Shown: piece after piece, positions 11,152 to 22,000 of the stretch | Layout: each line of letters opens with the position of its first letter | How positions within the stretch are numbered: position 1 is the first letter of the stretch | Source of the DNA: Schistocerca nitens | Lineage: Eukaryota > Arthropoda > Insecta > Orthoptera > Acrididae | Direction of reading: 5' to 3' | Length of the DNA stretch: 64,000 bases | Assembly (NCBI RefSeq): GCF_023898315.1 | Contig: NC_064619.1 | Location: 305,016,150-305,080,149, forward strand | The notes under the pieces: model-generated | Seen by the model: only the letters and a program-made list of their open reading frames with translations | What the model was told of the DNA's origin: nothing | Databases searched by the model: none | Translations under genes and position numbers: made by a program

Positions 11152-11321
11152 TACAGCTCCACGCCATCGAGTTTCATGTTTACATTGCCTGGCCTGCTGA
11201 CTGTTGACTGTTACCACACCCTGCCAGCGGCCTCAGATTTCATCGCCCAACCGCGCCTTCTTTGAATTTTGATAAAATTTCCCTTTCCCTCGACTAGGAC
11301 TGACACTAGCGCAGCAATCCT

Positions 11322-11650
11322 TTGGTTAAACCGGGTGTATACAAAATTCCTTCTAGTTGTGGACTGGTTTATATTGGTACCACAAAAAGATATGTTAACA
11401 CTCAACTGGTTGAACTCAAGAAGAACTGCCTCCTGGGACAATCGGATAGCTCGGCCGTAGTGGGATATCTTTACCCAGCAGGTGATCATGAAATGATATT
11501 CGCTGAGACGAGTGTCATATCGAAAACGTGGCACTATCATGCGGGTATATATAGAGAGGCTTCGTGATTTATAAACACTATAATAATTTTAACAAAAAAG
11601 AGACAGGTGTTAAATTAGATAAAATTTGGATGTCAGCACTGAAACATAAG
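11322..11650 (+). pseudogene. Penelope-like element, GIY-YIG endonuclease fragment
   Basis: The frame from 11322 reads GVYKIPSSCGLVYIGTTKR, a GIY-YIG nuclease start (GVY about ten residues before VYIG). The conserved arginine region and a KKNC...GDHEMIFAETSV segment follow, typical of the C-terminal endonuclease of Penelope-like retroelements in arthropods. A TGA at 11565 ends the frame, and similar coding resumes weakly downstream (KKRQVLN, then IKFGCQH near 11620). The RT part is absent, so this is a truncated fragment. Confidence 0.65.
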
Positions 11651-12122
11651 AACGACGATCGATTACTTTCAGTCGAGAATGTTGGAATTGCCACAGGCAG
11701 TCTCGTAGCTGAAGTCACATGATGGACTGTGGCGCCAACTACACTGTCCATTTATTCGGCGCTCCCTCGAGTTATGGTTAAAGTTCGCCATTAGACATCT
11801 GAAAAAGTCACCCGCAGTCGGAGAGGAAACGGTAGAAGAAAGTTTTATACGTCTGCCATTGCCTACTAGCCCAGAAGTTTTAAGTAATGTCAGGAACGGC
11901 AGTGAAATATTACATTGTATGATGAATTATAGAGGTATTGCCTTACTCTCAGTCGACTACGAAGTCCTCTATAAATCTCTGTTGAATCGGATAGAATACG
12001 AAACGCGCTGTATAACTTGCAGGGTGAAGTATATGAAAAAATACGTAAATTATCTACTAACTACGGCGTGCACAAACAATATTCAACATGTAAACGTCAC
12101 TACAGATATTCGGATTTAGGTT
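11651..12122. other. Unassigned spacer
   Basis: I see no recognisable gene or repeat. Confidence 0.35.
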
Positions 12123-12490
12123 ATGACATGTCAGATATGCCTACCATCACTGGCAACGATTTTTCATGACCCACTGAAGTGTCGGAACATCGATGCTGTC
12201 GATGACCGGAATAGCTGTTTTCAGCTCAGCAATGGTTTTGGGGTTATTGCTGTACACCTTGTCTGTAATGTAGCCCCACAAAAAGGAGTCGCATGTGTTC
12301 ATATCCGGAGAATATGGCGGCCAGTCGATGGCCATGGCAGTGACCGGAATGCGGTCCCCAAAGTGCTCCTCCACGATATCAAATATTCTCCTGCTTCGAT
12401 GGGGTTGAGCTCGGTCTTGCATATGCCACATCTTGTCGAAATCAGGCTCACTTTGGATAATGGAGATGAAATCATCTCCCAAAACCTGTG
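12123..12490 (-). pseudogene. Mariner-like transposase, C-terminal fragment
   Basis: The minus strand encodes MQDRAQPHRSRRIFDIVEEH, then WPPYSPDMNTCDSFLWGYI and NPKTIAELK, the second and third catalytic blocks of a mariner-type DDE transposase. The two aspartates are 41 residues apart (DD41D-like). The frame is open for 111 codons, but the N-terminal half is not present upstream. The Gypsy element inserted immediately to the right, at 12491. Confidence 0.8.
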
Positions 12491-12494
12491 AACT

Positions 12495-13053
12495 TGTAAG
12501 TAGGCTGTTTAGGTTTTTTTATTGGTAACGCCACCTCTGTATGAAAATCACTGGCTGTGCTGTGTGCAGTCTGTGGCTGCTTTTCATTGTTGTAATACTC
12601 GCCATTGTAGTGTTAGGCAGCTGGCTGTGAAGAGCGCGTAGCGTTGCGCAGTTGGAGGTGAGCCGCCAGCAGTGGTGGATGTGGGGAGAGAGATGGCGGA
12701 GCTTTGAAATTTGTCATGAACTGCTATATTTATAAATGATGATATCAAGGTAAATACATTGTTTGTTCTCTATTAATATCTTTCATTTGCTAACTATCCC
12801 TATCAGTAGTTAGTGCCTTCCATAGTTTGAATCTTTTATTTAGCTGGCAGTAGTGGCGCTCGCTGTATTGCAGTAGCTTGAGCAGCGAAGAATTTTGTGA
12901 GGTAAGTGATTTGTGAAAGGTATAGTTTAATGTTAGTCAGGGCCATTCTTTTGTAGGGAATTTTGAAAGTCAGATTGCGTTGCGCTAACAAAATATTGTG
13001 TGTCAGTTTAAGCACAGTCGTATGTAAAATTGTTTAAAAAAGGGGACGTTTCA
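12495..13053 (+). repeat. 5' LTR of the Gypsy element
   Basis: A 559-bp direct repeat of 23319-23877, starting TGTAAGTAGGCTGTTTAGG and ending GGGGACGTTTCA. A TATA-like sequence (TATATTTATAAATG, near 12724) could drive transcription. By reading line against line I found no difference from the 3' LTR. Confidence 0.95.
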
Positions 13054-13055
13054 TA

Positions 13056-13094
13056 TGGCGACCCTGCCAGGATTCGAACCTGGAATCTTCTGAT
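13056..13094 (-). other. Primer-binding site, extended match to tRNA-Arg
   Basis: Two bases after the 5' LTR, TGGCGACCCTGCCAGG begins a stretch complementary to a tRNA 3' end including CCA. The complement continues through the T arm (CAGGTTCGAATCCTGG) and variable region into the anticodon stem (ATCAGAAGATTC). As I recall it, this is the tRNA-Arg(ACG) sequence. About 38 nt match, well over the usual 18. Confidence 0.75.
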
Positions 13095-13351
13095 TTTTTT
13101 CCTTGTAGTTTGTGTAATTAGTGTAGCTTTTGTTTATTGCCAGCGCGTGATTATAGAGAGAATTTCCTTTGTAGTTGTAGTTTTTCATTGTTATACAGTA
13201 AAACAGTTGTGGCATGCATGTAGATTTGCACCAAGTATTTTGCAGCTGCAATTAATTAGATATTATTTTCAGTGTTATGTTAATGTGTTCTCTTATTTTT
13301 GCTCTTCAAATTGTGTTTTTCTGTGTTGTTGTGTGAAATACTGTGACAATA

Positions 13352-15547
13352 ATGGCGTGTGAAAAACGTAATACTAGGCTCCAAAGTAAACTGCGAAATG
13401 ACAGTGAAAACGAAAGCAGTGTGTTAGCGCCACCGAGTAATGAATTAACTGATGTTCAAAGTAGTAATTTGGTAATTGTGCATAGGGAAATGGAGCGGGC
13501 GGCAAACAATGGCGTGGACAGTGAAACAATTAGTGAGCAGGGAAGCATTATCGATCGATCGGTCGGCAATAGCTCGCCTCAGGAATCCGAAATGACAGGA
13601 CACAATTTTGCAAATACTGTAGATTCAGGTTTTGCGTCCTCACCGTTTTCTCAAATAAGTCAAGACACAATTTCTGCTAGTCAAAATGTGAATGTTGCCG
13701 GTGCAAATGCACTGCTGAAAAGCATAGAGGAACAGATTCCAGACACTCATTCATTATTATTGCCATTAATGCAACAAATGAAACAAAATCAGAGACAAAC
13801 ACAGCAACAGCTAGACACAGTGGAACAAAATCTTAAAATGTTAGACACAATGGAACAAAATCAGAGACAAACACAGCAAAAGCTTCAAAAGTTAGACACA
13901 ATGGAACTAAATCAGAGACAAACACAGCAACAGCTTCAAAAGTTAGACTCATTGGAGCAAACTCTTGAACAAATACGTGAGGATTTAACTACTGAGTTAC
14001 ATCACATTGAATCGAAATGTCAAAAAGTCTGTAGTGACGTAAAAACACAAATTTGTGAGCATTTCCAACCTATTTTTTCGCGGCATGAAAATGCACTACA
14101 GAATCACGAAGCAGCCATAAAAGAACTGCAAACTACTGTTCACGAAAATCATGAGACCTTGCAAGCTAAATTTGACTCAGTTGCATCTACCGATTCGGTT
14201 ACGCAACTTGCAAAAACTCAGGAAAACTTAAAGGACACAGTAGATACTCTGAAACTTGGTTCAGAAAGACACACTGAGGAAATAAGTACACTATCGGAGA
14301 AAGTAGCCGAACTTTCGGATCAGGTCACTAACTTATCTACAAAGGTAGATGAGGATCTGAATGACACAACACCTGTAGCCTTCACTGACACTGAAGAGTA
14401 CGAACAAATTAGAAAATTCAAACAAAATCAAAATCAAATCAATACACAGTACAAAAGAGAAATCCGGGAAGTGCAAGATCAGTTGGCACAAGTAGTAAAA
14501 GAATTACGTATTTCAGAGGACACTCGCGCTCCAACACGGGAAGAGGGACTTAGAAATACGGAAAAGACGCAAAATAATAACACAGGGCATTTCGGAAGTT
14601 ATGAAAGAAACTGGCAATGTGCACCGAATTTTGAGATGGAACGGCCGACACGACCTAACAATGACCGATATGCGACTCGCCGACATGATGATTTTGACTA
14701 TAAGCTGTTCATTACTACACGTAAATTCAAAACGTTTAAGAATTCTGGCAACGACATTCATCCACAAGCGTGGCTCCATCAATTCTCTCATTGTTTTCCT
14801 CCCAACTGGTCATTAGAACACAGATTAGAATTTATGTGTGGCTACTTAGAGAATGAACCAGCTGTAAGAATGCGATCGGTCATTCACGATTGTCATAGTG
14901 AAGGAGAATTTTACCATGCCTTCCTCTCAGCATATTGGTCTCAAGCCACACAAGACCGAGTAAAACATGGCATCATAATGATGAAACATTTCGAACAATC
15001 TGAATTCTCCAGTCTTGTGAAATATTTTGAAGATATGTTGCACAAGAATCAGTACCTGTCAAACCCATACAGCCCCTCAGAACTCATCCGCATTAGCTTA
15101 ATCAAACTGCCTGAGCATTTACGACATATTATTTTGGCAGGACGTTGCAAAGACGACATTGAAGCATTTCAAGGGCTCTTACAAGAACTGGAAATTGACA
15201 CTGACAATCGCGGAACGCACGAGCACAACAATTACAGATCACATCCGTCGCAATTCCGCGATGAAAGAAATAATAACTGGACGCGACAAGGCTATTCTCA
15301 CAACTCAAATCGTGACCGAAACAGACACCACCCGTATAACAACCGTTGGCAGAGTAGTAATAATTACAGGGAAAGATCACCTCTCCACGGTAATGACTAT
15401 CACAGAGACAATCAGAGAAACAGGCAATATGGGAACCAAAACAATTATTATTACGAGAGACAGAATAACTTTAGACGCAACGGTCCAGCGCGCAGTTACG
15501 ATTCAGGGAGAAATTCTCCACCACTTAACCGACAAGAAAGAAACTAG
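13352..15547 (+). CDS. gag: Gag-like structural protein of the Gypsy element
   Basis: The frame encodes 731 residues from the ATG at 13352, the first in frame after the primer site. The N-terminal third is polar. Residues about 135-220 hold a repeated Q-rich block (MEQNQRQTQQ repeated three times with L-x-x-L spacing) within a long predicted coiled coil. Residues about 450-620 resemble a retrotransposon capsid (FITTRKFKTFKNSGND, AWLHQFSHCFP, then KLPEHLRHIILAG). The tail is Asn/Arg-rich and basic without a CCHC zinc knuckle, so RNA binding probably relies on charge. It ends at a TAG (15545) after which the same frame stays open 56 more codons in similar basic sequence. A product of Gag is expected to form particles and bind the element's RNA. 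Confidence 0.9.
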   Translation: MACEKRNTRLQSKLRNDSENESSVLAPPSNELTDVQSSNLVIVHREMERAANNGVDSETISEQGSIIDRSVGNSSPQESEMTGHNFANTVDSGFASSPFSQISQDTISASQNVNVAGANALLKSIEEQIPDTHSLLLPLMQQMKQNQRQTQQQLDTVEQNLKMLDTMEQNQRQTQQKLQKLDTMELNQRQTQQQLQKLDSLEQTLEQIREDLTTELHHIESKCQKVCSDVKTQICEHFQPIFSRHENALQNHEAAIKELQTTVHENHETLQAKFDSVASTDSVTQLAKTQENLKDTVDTLKLGSERHTEEISTLSEKVAELSDQVTNLSTKVDEDLNDTTPVAFTDTEEYEQIRKFKQNQNQINTQYKREIREVQDQLAQVVKELRISEDTRAPTREEGLRNTEKTQNNNTGHFGSYERNWQCAPNFEMERPTRPNNDRYATRRHDDFDYKLFITTRKFKTFKNSGNDIHPQAWLHQFSHCFPPNWSLEHRLEFMCGYLENEPAVRMRSVIHDCHSEGEFYHAFLSAYWSQATQDRVKHGIIMMKHFEQSEFSSLVKYFEDMLHKNQYLSNPYSPSELIRISLIKLPEHLRHIILAGRCKDDIEAFQGLLQELEIDTDNRGTHEHNNYRSHPSQFRDERNNNWTRQGYSHNSNRDRNRHHPYNNRWQSSNNYRERSPLHGNDYHRDNQRNRQYGNQNNYYYERQNNFRRNGPARSYDSGRNSPPLNRQERN

Positions 15548-15793
15548 AGGAACTACCGATATGACGACAGACGATGTGATCGTAACGACAGACCTGAATT
15601 GCATCAGAACTGGCGGGATTTAAACAGGGCAGGGCCCTCTCGTCACGGTGAATTTGTAGAAGTTAGGTCTCCAAATCCCAATAACGACGCGCGCCAACAA
15701 AGAGACAATAGGCAATGACTCACACCGCTGGCAGCCACAAAACGTTCTTATGACACTAACGACGCAGCTGCCGTAGCTAGTAATTACGTAAAA
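15548..15793 (+). other. Gag-pol junction in one frame with two stop codons
   Basis: Downstream of the gag TAG at 15545-15547 the same frame stays open for 56 codons of basic Asn/Arg/Asp-rich sequence to a TGA (15716-15718). It is then open for 25 codons into the pol ATG at 15794. No frame change is needed. The context of the second stop is CAA TGA CTC. Confidence 0.75.
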
Positions 15794-18700
15794 ATGGAAG
15801 ACATTAGGGACATCTTACTCCAGGAACACGACGTAAAATTTAACAACATTGCATATCCTGTGATTCACATTACTGTAAATGACATAAAATTTACGGCAGT
15901 ACTTGACTCTGGCAGTCCCATTTCAGTAATCAATGAAACAGCCTTTAGCAAATGCAACAAATCGAGCGATTGCCCCACACTTCCGTTACGTAAGATTAAA
16001 TTACAAGGTGCAATCTCTGGAAAAAGTGTAGATGTACGCCAGCAAACCAATTTAGAATTCTTTTGTCAAAGCCACAGCTTCTCTATGAACTTTCTCATTG
16101 TTCCATTATTGTCGACGGAAATTATATTGGGAGTAGACTTTTTGAATGAATACAAAGCAATCTTAAACTTTCACGATGCTGAAATAGGTTTAGAGAAAGA
16201 AGGTAAGTCAATAGCTTTGAAATTTGAAGATTGGCTCTCAAACCATGACGAGGAAATTAATCGGCTTTACCTTCTGTTAGACAACAGTTCGGAATTTTCT
16301 ACGGAACTAGACACTATCAATCACTCTGCAAGTACTGACAGGGGTGATATCGACGGCGCATTTGATACTAATGAGTTAATTCAGAATAAAATTCAAACAA
16401 TTGAGAATTGTAATGACAATGATAGGCAAGACCTTTTTGAGATTTTACAAGCACATTCCACAGTTTTTACTCACAAAACAGGAACAATCAAGGGATTTCA
16501 ATACCAATTTCGTGTTCGTGAGCATACTAAATTTTGTGTTAGACCATATGTAATTCCAGCACATTATAGGGACCGTGTTAGAACAGAAATACAATCTATG
16601 CTTGACGAGGGCATTATTGAGCCTGCAGTAAGCTCATACAACAATCCATTACATGTTGTTGAGAAGAAAAATGGACCGATCAGGCTTGTCTTAGATTCGA
16701 GACAAATCAATACGATCATTATTCCGGAAACAGACAGGCCGCAAACGTTGGAAGAACTTCTTCAAAATTTTAATGGTGTGAAAGTGTTGTCTTCCATTGA
16801 TCTCAGATCCAGCTTTTATCAGATCGAACTTCATCCAGAATGTAGAAAATACACAGTTTTCCTTTGTTTCGGCGTTTGTTATCAGTTTCGGAAACTTCCT
16901 TTTGGTTTGAACATTTCTTCAGCAGCATTCATTCGCGGGCTAAATTCCATATTACCTGAGTTCTTAAAACGTCACATCACCTTATATATGGACGATATTC
17001 TAATAGCAGAAGCTTCATGGGAACAACATAATCGCATCCTCAACAGTTTGTTACGTATTTTTGCAGAATCTGGAATTACAGTTAACTTGGAAAAGTCTGA
17101 ATTCGGTAGGTCAAAGGTGAGGTTTTTGGGACATATTATTTCTTCTGAAGGCATTCAGCCGGATCCTGAAAAGTTAGAAGCAATCAGAGCCATTCCAGTT
17201 CCATCCACAAAAAGACAAGTCCGTAGTTTTCTAGGTCTCGTAAATTTTTACCGTCGTTTTCTGAATATGCAAATCCTTGTTACACCAAAACTTTGTTCTC
17301 TCACTGGAATAAATACTATTTGGAACTGGGACGAACAAGCACAGTTGGAATTCAATTCTTTGAAAGAATCGCTACTTAACGCGCCAATACTAGCTCATCC
17401 AGATCTGTCACAAGATTTCTGCCTTAGCACGGATTCTTCTAAAGTCGGTCTTGGTGCCCATTTATTTCAAGAAGCCACAGAAAATGACACTACTGTTCAG
17501 AAAACCATTGCTTTTGCTAGCCGAGTGCTAACAAAATCTGAAAAAAATTATTCCGTTACTGAATTAGAAGCTTTAGCTATCGTTTGGGCATTTAACAAAT
17601 TCCGTTTCTTTCTTTCTGGTAAGCACGTAAAAGTATACAGTGATCATCGTGCATTACAATTTCTTATGTCTTCAAAATTAAATCATGACAGGTTAAAACG
17701 TTGGGCATTGTTTCTGCAAGAATTCCGCTTCACAATAGTCTACATTCCCGGCAAGGAGAACATTGTTGCGGACGCGCTGTCACGCGCACCGGCTGGGCTT
17801 GAGAAAAGTAACACAGAAGGCAACATTCAGAAAAATTTCAGTATTCTTTACATTCAGAAAGTCGCCTTTGAAAACTTCATCACCACATCTTTAAGGAACA
17901 TTGCTCATGAACAAGATAAAGATCCGATTTGGAAAGACATCAAAAGTAAATGGCATGAAAAGACACACACTCAGATTCGGCATTATTACATGGTTAGAAA
18001 CAACATACTCTTCAAACGCTGCACTGTTGATGACAAGCTATGGGTACTTTGCATTCCTGACGATTTTGTTAATAAGCTCATTTGGTACATTCATTTCAGC
18101 TATGCACATTTTGGCCCACGAAAATGTTATCATATTCTTCGAACGACTTGTTATTTTAACAATATGGAAAAGAGAATTCGAAGAGTTTTGTCTATTTGTA
18201 AACTTTGTCAAAAGGCGAAACCATCTACTATCTCCCATCGTGCTCCGCTGTTTCCTATCATTCCTTCTAAATTAAAAGAATTTGCTGCTGTTGATCTCTT
18301 GGGACCGCTTGTCAGAACATCTAATGGATTTTCGTACGTTCTAGTCGCTGTTGAACTTAATTCAAAATTTGTTTCTTTCACACCGTTACGTAAAGCCACT
18401 GGACGGTCTGTATCCAACGCCTTTGTTAAAAATTTCTTACGTGAAGTTGGACACGTTAGTAAAGTCATTTCAGATAACGGACCGCAATTCAGATCTGCTG
18501 TTTGGTCACGCATGCTTCGCAATCATAAAATCAAACCTGTTTTTATTTCATTGTACTCACCACATTGTAACCCCTCCGAACGGATTATGAAAGAAATCAA
18601 TAAGCTTTGCAGACTTTATTGTCAGAGAAAGCATCAGCATTGGGACAGATATTTACACGTATTTCAAAACGTGCTGAATGAAATGCCTCATGATTCCACT

Positions 18701-19090
18701 GCTTTACCACCTACTCTTGTACTGAAGAATGAAGAACCACCGAACAGAATCAGAGAGCTTGTACCTTTCCCGAATACACGTAAACTTCGACACAAAGACA
18801 TAATTGATTTGGCTCTTAAAAATATAAAATCTGCAGCAGACAAAAGGAGAAAACTACACGGTAAAGCAAATGCAAAGAAATTGTATATTGGTCAGAAAGT
18901 TCTCATTAAAGCTCATTCATTGTCACATAAGAAGAAACACTTGAGTCACAAATTCTGTCTAGTTTACAATGGACCTTACAGAATCCGACGTATACCACAT
19001 GATAACTGCGTTGAAGTTGAAACTCTGCGTACTAGGAAGAGTAAAGGTTTACACCACATTTCACATGTAAAACCGTTTATTGAAAGATAA
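15794..19090 (+). CDS. pol: Pol polyprotein: protease, RT, RNase H, integrase
   Basis: An uninterrupted 1098-codon frame. An aspartic protease with DSG at residues 38-40 opens it. RT follows, with the finger/palm block (RLVLDSRQIN, IDLRSSFYQIELH) and the catalytic YMDD at residues 398-401 (nt 16985-16996). RNase H starts at D547 (STDSSKVGLGA), with ELEAL and YSDHRAL supplying further acidic residues. Integrase has an HHCC zinc module (HFSYAHFG...CKLC) and a DDE core at D834, D894 and E929, then a GPY/F-like C-terminus (NGPYRIRR). No chromodomain is seen. It copies element RNA to DNA and integrates it. Upstream in-frame sequence suggests it may be made as a Gag-Pol fusion or by reinitiation at this ATG. 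Confidence 0.95.
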   Translation: MEDIRDILLQEHDVKFNNIAYPVIHITVNDIKFTAVLDSGSPISVINETAFSKCNKSSDCPTLPLRKIKLQGAISGKSVDVRQQTNLEFFCQSHSFSMNFLIVPLLSTEIILGVDFLNEYKAILNFHDAEIGLEKEGKSIALKFEDWLSNHDEEINRLYLLLDNSSEFSTELDTINHSASTDRGDIDGAFDTNELIQNKIQTIENCNDNDRQDLFEILQAHSTVFTHKTGTIKGFQYQFRVREHTKFCVRPYVIPAHYRDRVRTEIQSMLDEGIIEPAVSSYNNPLHVVEKKNGPIRLVLDSRQINTIIIPETDRPQTLEELLQNFNGVKVLSSIDLRSSFYQIELHPECRKYTVFLCFGVCYQFRKLPFGLNISSAAFIRGLNSILPEFLKRHITLYMDDILIAEASWEQHNRILNSLLRIFAESGITVNLEKSEFGRSKVRFLGHIISSEGIQPDPEKLEAIRAIPVPSTKRQVRSFLGLVNFYRRFLNMQILVTPKLCSLTGINTIWNWDEQAQLEFNSLKESLLNAPILAHPDLSQDFCLSTDSSKVGLGAHLFQEATENDTTVQKTIAFASRVLTKSEKNYSVTELEALAIVWAFNKFRFFLSGKHVKVYSDHRALQFLMSSKLNHDRLKRWALFLQEFRFTIVYIPGKENIVADALSRAPAGLEKSNTEGNIQKNFSILYIQKVAFENFITTSLRNIAHEQDKDPIWKDIKSKWHEKTHTQIRHYYMVRNNILFKRCTVDDKLWVLCIPDDFVNKLIWYIHFSYAHFGPRKCYHILRTTCYFNNMEKRIRRVLSICKLCQKAKPSTISHRAPLFPIIPSKLKEFAAVDLLGPLVRTSNGFSYVLVAVELNSKFVSFTPLRKATGRSVSNAFVKNFLREVGHVSKVISDNGPQFRSAVWSRMLRNHKIKPVFISLYSPHCNPSERIMKEINKLCRLYCQRKHQHWDRYLHVFQNVLNEMPHDSTALPPTLVLKNEEPPNRIRELVPFPNTRKLRHKDIIDLALKNIKSAADKRRKLHGKANAKKLYIGQKVLIKAHSLSHKKKHLSHKFCLVYNGPYRIRRIPHDNCVEVETLRTRKSKGLHHISHVKPFIER

Positions 19091-22000
19091 TCTGCTTTTT
19101 AACTTTGTCTTTCCCACAAAATTTTTTCACTTCACATTTCTAGTATGCTTTGCCAGACTTAGAATCTGTTAACATGCAACAATTTTTAAGTTAAATATCC
19201 AGTCAAGAACCAAGAGAACTTATTTAAACAGAAATTACGAATGCATTGTTGTAGTGAACAGACTACACAGTGTTGTATTTGTACATTCTTGCTTGTTTGT
19301 TGCACGATTACGTAACGACTATAAGGCTCACATACTTAGAACATTTACCAGTACTGTTAATGAGATTTTAATGCAACATTTTGGTTTACTTGAAAATACA
19401 TTCTGGATTTACTTTATGTGAGATACCAGAGGACACAGTGATTAGTTTACGTGACAGCTACACGATGTTATCACGACGCTACTAATGAGTGACTATTTAC
19501 AATGTTGTTTTTTTCAGTGTATCTGTTTTATATCTGCACAATTTTTCTGAATTCTTCTGGAAAGTAAAACATGTTTTAGTATTTAACTTTTGTGGTATAG
19601 CTACAATGAGGCAGCCTTTTCTGTAGCACAACAATACGTTACAGCACAGTACTTTCTTCATCACAACAACAAGTGTAATAACTAAGATATCTATACACAA
19701 AGCATTTCACTTTTGTTTCTCATGAGGTAAGTACATTGACTTCTGCAGAACTTAGCTTTCAGAGGACGATAACTACGAGACTTCCACAGAGATTATCTTA
19801 CAACATGACGCGCATTTAGCGCTACAGGACACGTATTTGAGTGATTAATTTTGTACTTAAAACATTTATTTTTAAAGATTTTTGAATTGCAAAGAAAGTT
19901 TTCCGTGATACATTTCATTCCATTGCTGTAATCTGTAACACCTGAGGGTATAATTACATTAATCCTCAGGGGGGTACACACCTATTTTGTGTACCATGTG
20001 TCTGGCAAACACAAGGAGCCCTAGCTAATATGGTATTTGCTTATACAACTTTACACATCGGTACCATATTTCTCTAACACATAAATTACACAGCTATCTA
20101 ATCATTTAACAAAGAAACAAACATTTTTTTATTACGTCAGTGACAGATGTTTATGCAATTACACAGTTGGATAACTTCACACTTATGAAACTGTATTTTG
20201 TCTATACTTTGTAAACTGTTCATATTTTTTCAGAACCATTGTGATACTACGTGAGCTTTGAATGATGTATTTGGTATGGGATCATGATTTTTGAAGTACG
20301 TTTGAGGTAGATAACACTTTTGAAATGAGCAGAGAATTTTTTTTAGGTTTTAAAATATTCAGGAAGCTACGACGATTTTGAGATTTGGCTGAGGTTTTAT
20401 GATGTTATGATGACGATATGTATTATGCTGTTGCGGTATGTTTATGATAAATAAGCTGATCCTATATGAGGAATTTGATTATGCTACCTATCTGTTATGA
20501 TGAAATATTGTAGAAGTGTCGACGATATGTATATGTATAATAAGGTAAGGAGTAATGAGTAGCGGTTAGGGACTCTTGACTTGTGGAAAAGGATGTTGGA
20601 AACCAAGAATCGTACTTTAAGAGTTATGAAATGTGTGTAAATGCGTGAATGTATCACAATGCCGGCGAAAAATTTTTGGACACTGTTATATTTATAGGAT
20701 TTTGTTTCTACAGATTTGCAACGCAAATTCTCGACCTGTGAAATATTTTTATATGAGACTGCCACTGTAGCAGAAACTGCTGTCATAAATATTTCAGTAA
20801 GAAAGGTAAGTGATCTTGACGTAATGCGTCTTGAGCGGCCACCTGTGCCAGCCACCTGGAGAAAAAGACATTAGGTGGTAGAAAAAAAAAGGGAGCCAAT
20901 TATCCTCGCTATTGACGTTCCTTTGCAGAAAGCATCGTAAATACGAGACGCTAATAATAACTTGGAAACATTCTTACATCTGCACACCTGATTAGGACAA
21001 GAGTCTATCTACGAGAATTGAGAGAAATGCCATATGGCTTGCTTTATGTATTTATTTACTCATTTTGTTTAATATCTAGTTTCTAGCTGCACTGCAGCAC
21101 TGGTTAAAATAAAATTTTATAGATGTACTAATATAAATATTTTCTGTCTCCAGATCCAGTAAATAATAGTTTTGTGATATATTTCCAAAAAAATGAGGGA
21201 GCATAAAAAGACATTTCCCTTCACAGGAATTGCATAAATAATTTCTTTACGATTTGGTAACTTATCTGCTAGTGTAAGTTCTCGTGATGCATCACTCTAG
21301 TGTTAAGATGTGACATAGGTATTAGACATGGCCATTTTTAGTGTAATACTTTTTCCGCTTGAACTTTGTCATGTTTAGGTATAAGTTATGCTGTTTGCCA
21401 GGCATAGTGCTACTGAATTTTAATTTGTGTTACTCTGCTAAGCCAGATTTATTTTTCTTGTTTGCTGCGCATTGCCTCATATTAGTTGTAATGTTGAATT
21501 GCTTGGCAATTTAGATTTACTGTAGCTTGCTTTGCCAGCTTGAAATTTTTGTCATTGATGTTTGTGTTACTTGATTTGTTCTGCTGCATTGCCTCGTCCC
21601 TTAGTTTAGCATCTGAGCTCAGTAGATTTAAGTTAGCTTAAGAGGGGGTAGACTATATAAGAGAACAAGTTGTGATGAATTGGAAGAAATACATTGAAAA
21701 TCTATAAGAAAATGGTTTGGCCAAAACAGTATTTTGAAAGAGGATATGAACAAAAAAGTAGGTTTTAGGGACAACAGGTTTAGGTAGGATTTTCTTGGAA
21801 ATAAATGATGAAGTAAGATAATGGAAAATAAATAATGAGGTAAGAAATATGTGAACATATATATACAGAAAGCATGCTTGAATAGGATTTTTTTGGTGGA
21901 AACAAATGTGGAAATAGGACGAAAGATCTATGGAATGAAGTCTTGGGTTGGACTGCAGTACCAAAAGTTACACTGAAAACGAACCCTGTCCTTTCCATTG

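Noticed and set aside
15159..15623. 154-codon frame overlapping the gag 3' end
   Set aside because: A Thr-rich product in the alternative frame of the Asn/Arg-rich Gag tail, explained by codon bias of that tail.
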